Positions 31,643-33,324 of a stretch of DNA of 33,324 bases are shown one piece after another. How positions within the stretch are numbered: the first letter of the stretch is position 1; the number at the start of each line of letters is the position of its first letter. A program made the translations under genes and the position numbers. The notes under the pieces were generated by a model. The model was not told the DNA's origin. It did not search any database and worked only from the letters and a program-made list of their open reading frames with translations. The DNA is from Devosia equisanguinis (GTDB taxonomy: Bacteria; Pseudomonadota; Alphaproteobacteria; Rhizobiales; Devosiaceae), in contig NZ_UZWD01000014.1 in the NCBI RefSeq assembly GCF_900631955.1, positions 1-33,324 of the forward strand. Reading direction: 5' to 3'.

Positions 31643-32374
31643 CTATGCGTTGCGGGCCGTCGCCGCCGACAGGCCCGGCAGGCGCACATAGCGCTCGGCA
31701 CGCTTGCGCCGGGGAATGGCGGGAAACGCCTCCTTGCGGGCACGCACGCAGATCGCCCCGCTCATCGCCGGCCCGAACAGGCGCCCGAAGCGCTCGAAAA
31801 AGCGGGTGGATTTGAGCACCAGGCCCGATTGCACCGGCGGCACGAACAGGGCATCGCGCCAGGCCTCGGGCACGAAGCTATGATCGCGCAGCAGTTTTTC
31901 CAATTGCCCGCCGGAATAGGGATTGCCCTGCCCGAACGGGGTATTGTCGCGCTGGGCCCAGATGCCGCGGCGGCGCGGCACCACCAGCACCAGATGGCCA
32001 TTGGGCGCCGTCACGCGCCACAGTTCGCGCATCAGCTCTTCGGCATCGGCGACATGCTCGAGAGCGTGGATGGCAATGGTCAGATCGATCGCCGCATCGG
32101 TGAGCGGCATCTCCAGCGGATCGCAGAGTACCGTGCAGGACGGGCCCTCGCGCGGCCAGGCCGAGGCCCCCTGGCGGGCCGGCATGAAGGCCAGCACCCG
32201 CTCGGCCGGTTCGAGCGCGAATCGCAGATAGGGCGTGGCAAAACCCAGCCCCAGCACCCGCTTGCTGCGCACATCGCCGGCCAGGGCCATCACCTGTTCA
32301 CGCACCAGCGCCCGCGAAATGCGGCCCAGGGGGGACTTGTAATAGCCGATGAGGCGCGAAACATCGCTGGTCAT
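31643..32374 (-). CDS. SAM-dependent methyltransferase-like protein
   Basis: This 243-aa protein is a class I methyltransferase relative. The glycine-rich motif reads VLGLGFATPYL rather than the usual GxGxG, followed by LCDPLEMPL, DLTIAIHALEHVADAEELMRELWRV and GHLVLVVPRRRGIWAQRDNTPFGQGNPYSG. Homologues lie beside gloB in many Hyphomicrobiales. It is divergent from gloB with 104 bases between. The start at 32374 (MTSDVSRL) agrees with the family; the upstream ATG 32437 lies in the shared promoter region. Substrate unknown. Confidence 0.88.
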   Translation of the reverse strand: MTSDVSRLIGYYKSPLGRISRALVREQVMALAGDVRSKRVLGLGFATPYLRFALEPAERVLAFMPARQGASAWPREGPSCTVLCDPLEMPLTDAAIDLTIAIHALEHVADAEELMRELWRVTAPNGHLVLVVPRRRGIWAQRDNTPFGQGNPYSGGQLEKLLRDHSFVPEAWRDALFVPPVQSGLVLKSTRFFERFGRLFGPAMSGAICVRARKEAFPAIPRRKRAERYVRLPGLSAATARNA

Positions 32375-32478
32375 GGCTGGGACTGTGCCAAAGCCCCGTG
32401 AACTTGTCCAATCCAAGGTTGTATTGCGCCCGCCCACTCCCTAGCTTGCGGGCAAACCGCAGAACCAAGGAGATGAAG

Positions 32479-33246
32479 ATGGCCCTGATCGTGGATGTCT
32501 TTCCCGCCCGCAGCGACAATTTCGGCTATTTGGTGCATGACCAGGCCAGTGGCCGCACCGCCGCCATCGACGCCCCCGAAGCCGCCGCCATCCGCAACGC
32601 CCTCATCCACCGTGGCTGGACGCTGACCGACATTTTCATCACCCACCACCATATCGACCATGTCGAGGCCATTGCCGAGCTCAAGGCCGCCTTCGGCGCC
32701 CGCGTGGTCGGCCCGCGCGATGAAGCCGACAAGATCGAGGGGCTGGACGAGTTGGTAGGCGACGGTGACACGATCGAACTCGGCGACACCAGCTTTGCAG
32801 TGATGGCCACCCCCGGCCACACGCTGGGACACGTGGTGTTCTACAATGCCGAGGGCGGGCACCTGTTCTCCGCCGATGCGCTGTTCTCGCTGGGCGTGGG
32901 CCGCATGTTCGAGGGCACGCCCGGCCCGATGTGGGAAGGGGTCAAGCGCCTGCGCGCGTTGCCGGACGAAACGCTGGTCTATTGCGGCCACGAATATACC
33001 GAGAGCAATGCCCGCTTCGCCCTCTTCATCGATCCGGACAATGCCGTGCTGCAAAAGCGCGCCGACGAGGTCAAGGCGCTGCGGCTGGCCGGCCGGGCCA
33101 CCATTCCCTTCACTCTGGGCGAGGACAAAAGAGCCAACCCCTTCATGCGCGCCGACGCCCCCGAACTGGCCCGACACTATGGCCTTGAAGGCGCCGACCC
33201 CGCAGAGGTTTTTGCCGCGATCCGCAAGGGCAAGGACAATTTTTGA
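32479..33246 (+). CDS. gloB: Hydroxyacylglutathione hydrolase (glyoxalase II, GloB)
   Basis: This 255-aa metallo-beta-lactamase-fold enzyme hydrolyses S-lactoylglutathione to lactate, the second step of methylglyoxal detoxification. The metal motif THHHIDH (residues 55-61) gives His56, His58, Asp60 and His61; further ligands are in TPGHTLGH and the Asp in FSADALFS. CGHEYTESNARFA binds glutathione, and the C-terminus NPFMRAD is typical. AAGGAG six bases before the ATG at 32479 sets this start over the adjacent ATG at 32473. Confidence 0.97.
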   Translation: MALIVDVFPARSDNFGYLVHDQASGRTAAIDAPEAAAIRNALIHRGWTLTDIFITHHHIDHVEAIAELKAAFGARVVGPRDEADKIEGLDELVGDGDTIELGDTSFAVMATPGHTLGHVVFYNAEGGHLFSADALFSLGVGRMFEGTPGPMWEGVKRLRALPDETLVYCGHEYTESNARFALFIDPDNAVLQKRADEVKALRLAGRATIPFTLGEDKRANPFMRADAPELARHYGLEGADPAEVFAAIRKGKDNF

Positions 33247-33324
33247 TTTGGGGGCGCGCGGGGCTTCGGCTGCTGCTCCCCTCCACCTTTAGCGCATGTG
33301 GGTTGGAGCGGGCTGCCCCCCCCC
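33247..33324. other. 78-base tail after gloB
   Basis: No gene is seen. CTCCACC and GGGTTGGAG around 33278-33299 form a weak inverted repeat that could be the gloB 3' hairpin. The final run of C at the window end could be the start of another C/G-rich repeat. Confidence 0.3.

Noticed and set aside
33310..33324. C-run at the window end as a sign of a phase-variable tract
   Set aside because: It is outside any gene and cut off by the window edge, so its length and context cannot be judged.

Overview
The window looks like chromosomal DNA from a GC-rich alphaproteobacterium of the order Hyphomicrobiales, possibly Devosia-like. The reasons are NnrR/NnrS/NnrU denitrification genes, fix-type cbb3 oxidase genes, a ChrR/ECF pair whose zinc ligands match Rhodobacter numbering, and G/C-rich palindromic intergenic repeats. 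The genus is a guess. Genes are tightly packed, often with ATGA or TAATG overlaps. No rRNA, tRNA, CRISPR, transposase or phage gene was seen.

Layout. (1) 0-8.0 kb is ordinary accessory and housekeeping sequence: a minus-strand run of aldo/keto reductase, FAH-family hydrolase and RecD-like helicase, then a plus-strand series (Inh-like secreted protein, GFA-family protein, EamA exporter, YCII protein, LysE exporter, RlmJ), then a convergent type I MurB. (2) 8.2-15.6 kb is a nitrite/NO block: pseudoazurin divergent from copper nitrite reductase (nirK), nirV, the Crp/Fnr regulator nnrR, nnrS, and an opposing operon DUF2249 - polytopic membrane protein - double DUF2249 - DUF59. (3) 15.8-24.0 kb is a cbb3 oxidase operon: ccoNOQP, a 67-aa membrane protein, DUF2189, ccoI (fixI), ccoS, a hemerythrin-like protein and nnrU. 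No ccoG or ccoH lies between ccoP and ccoI. (4) 24.0-28.8 kb is a ChrR/ECF sigma stress module: SDR, DUF2177, chrR, ECF sigma, and the divergent FAD oxidoreductase - DUF1365 pair. (5) 28.9-33.2 kb holds an NsrR-type [Fe-S] regulator, tyrA and hisC, a methyltransferase and gloB.

How the parts fit. Pseudoazurin can donate electrons to NirK, which makes NO. NnrR should sense NO or nitrogen oxides, and NsrR senses NO through an Fe-S cluster. I find TTG-N8-CAA boxes in front of nirK/pseudoazurin, nnrR, nnrS and the DUF2249 operon, a perfect TTGAT-N4-ATCAA box in front of ccoN, and a 23-bp NsrR-type palindrome in the nirK promoter. The window therefore appears to carry a two-regulator NO circuit together with one of its regulators' genes. 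The oxidase operon ends in nnrU and a hemerythrin-like gene, tying low-oxygen respiration to NO handling. No NO reductase gene is in the window. Two back-to-back TGATCC-N18-TATnnn promoters lie between the ECF sigma gene and the FAD oxidoreductase gene.

The best candidates for something undescribed are the DUF2249/membrane protein/DUF59 operon and the 67-aa protein plus DUF2189 occupying the usual ccoG-ccoH place.
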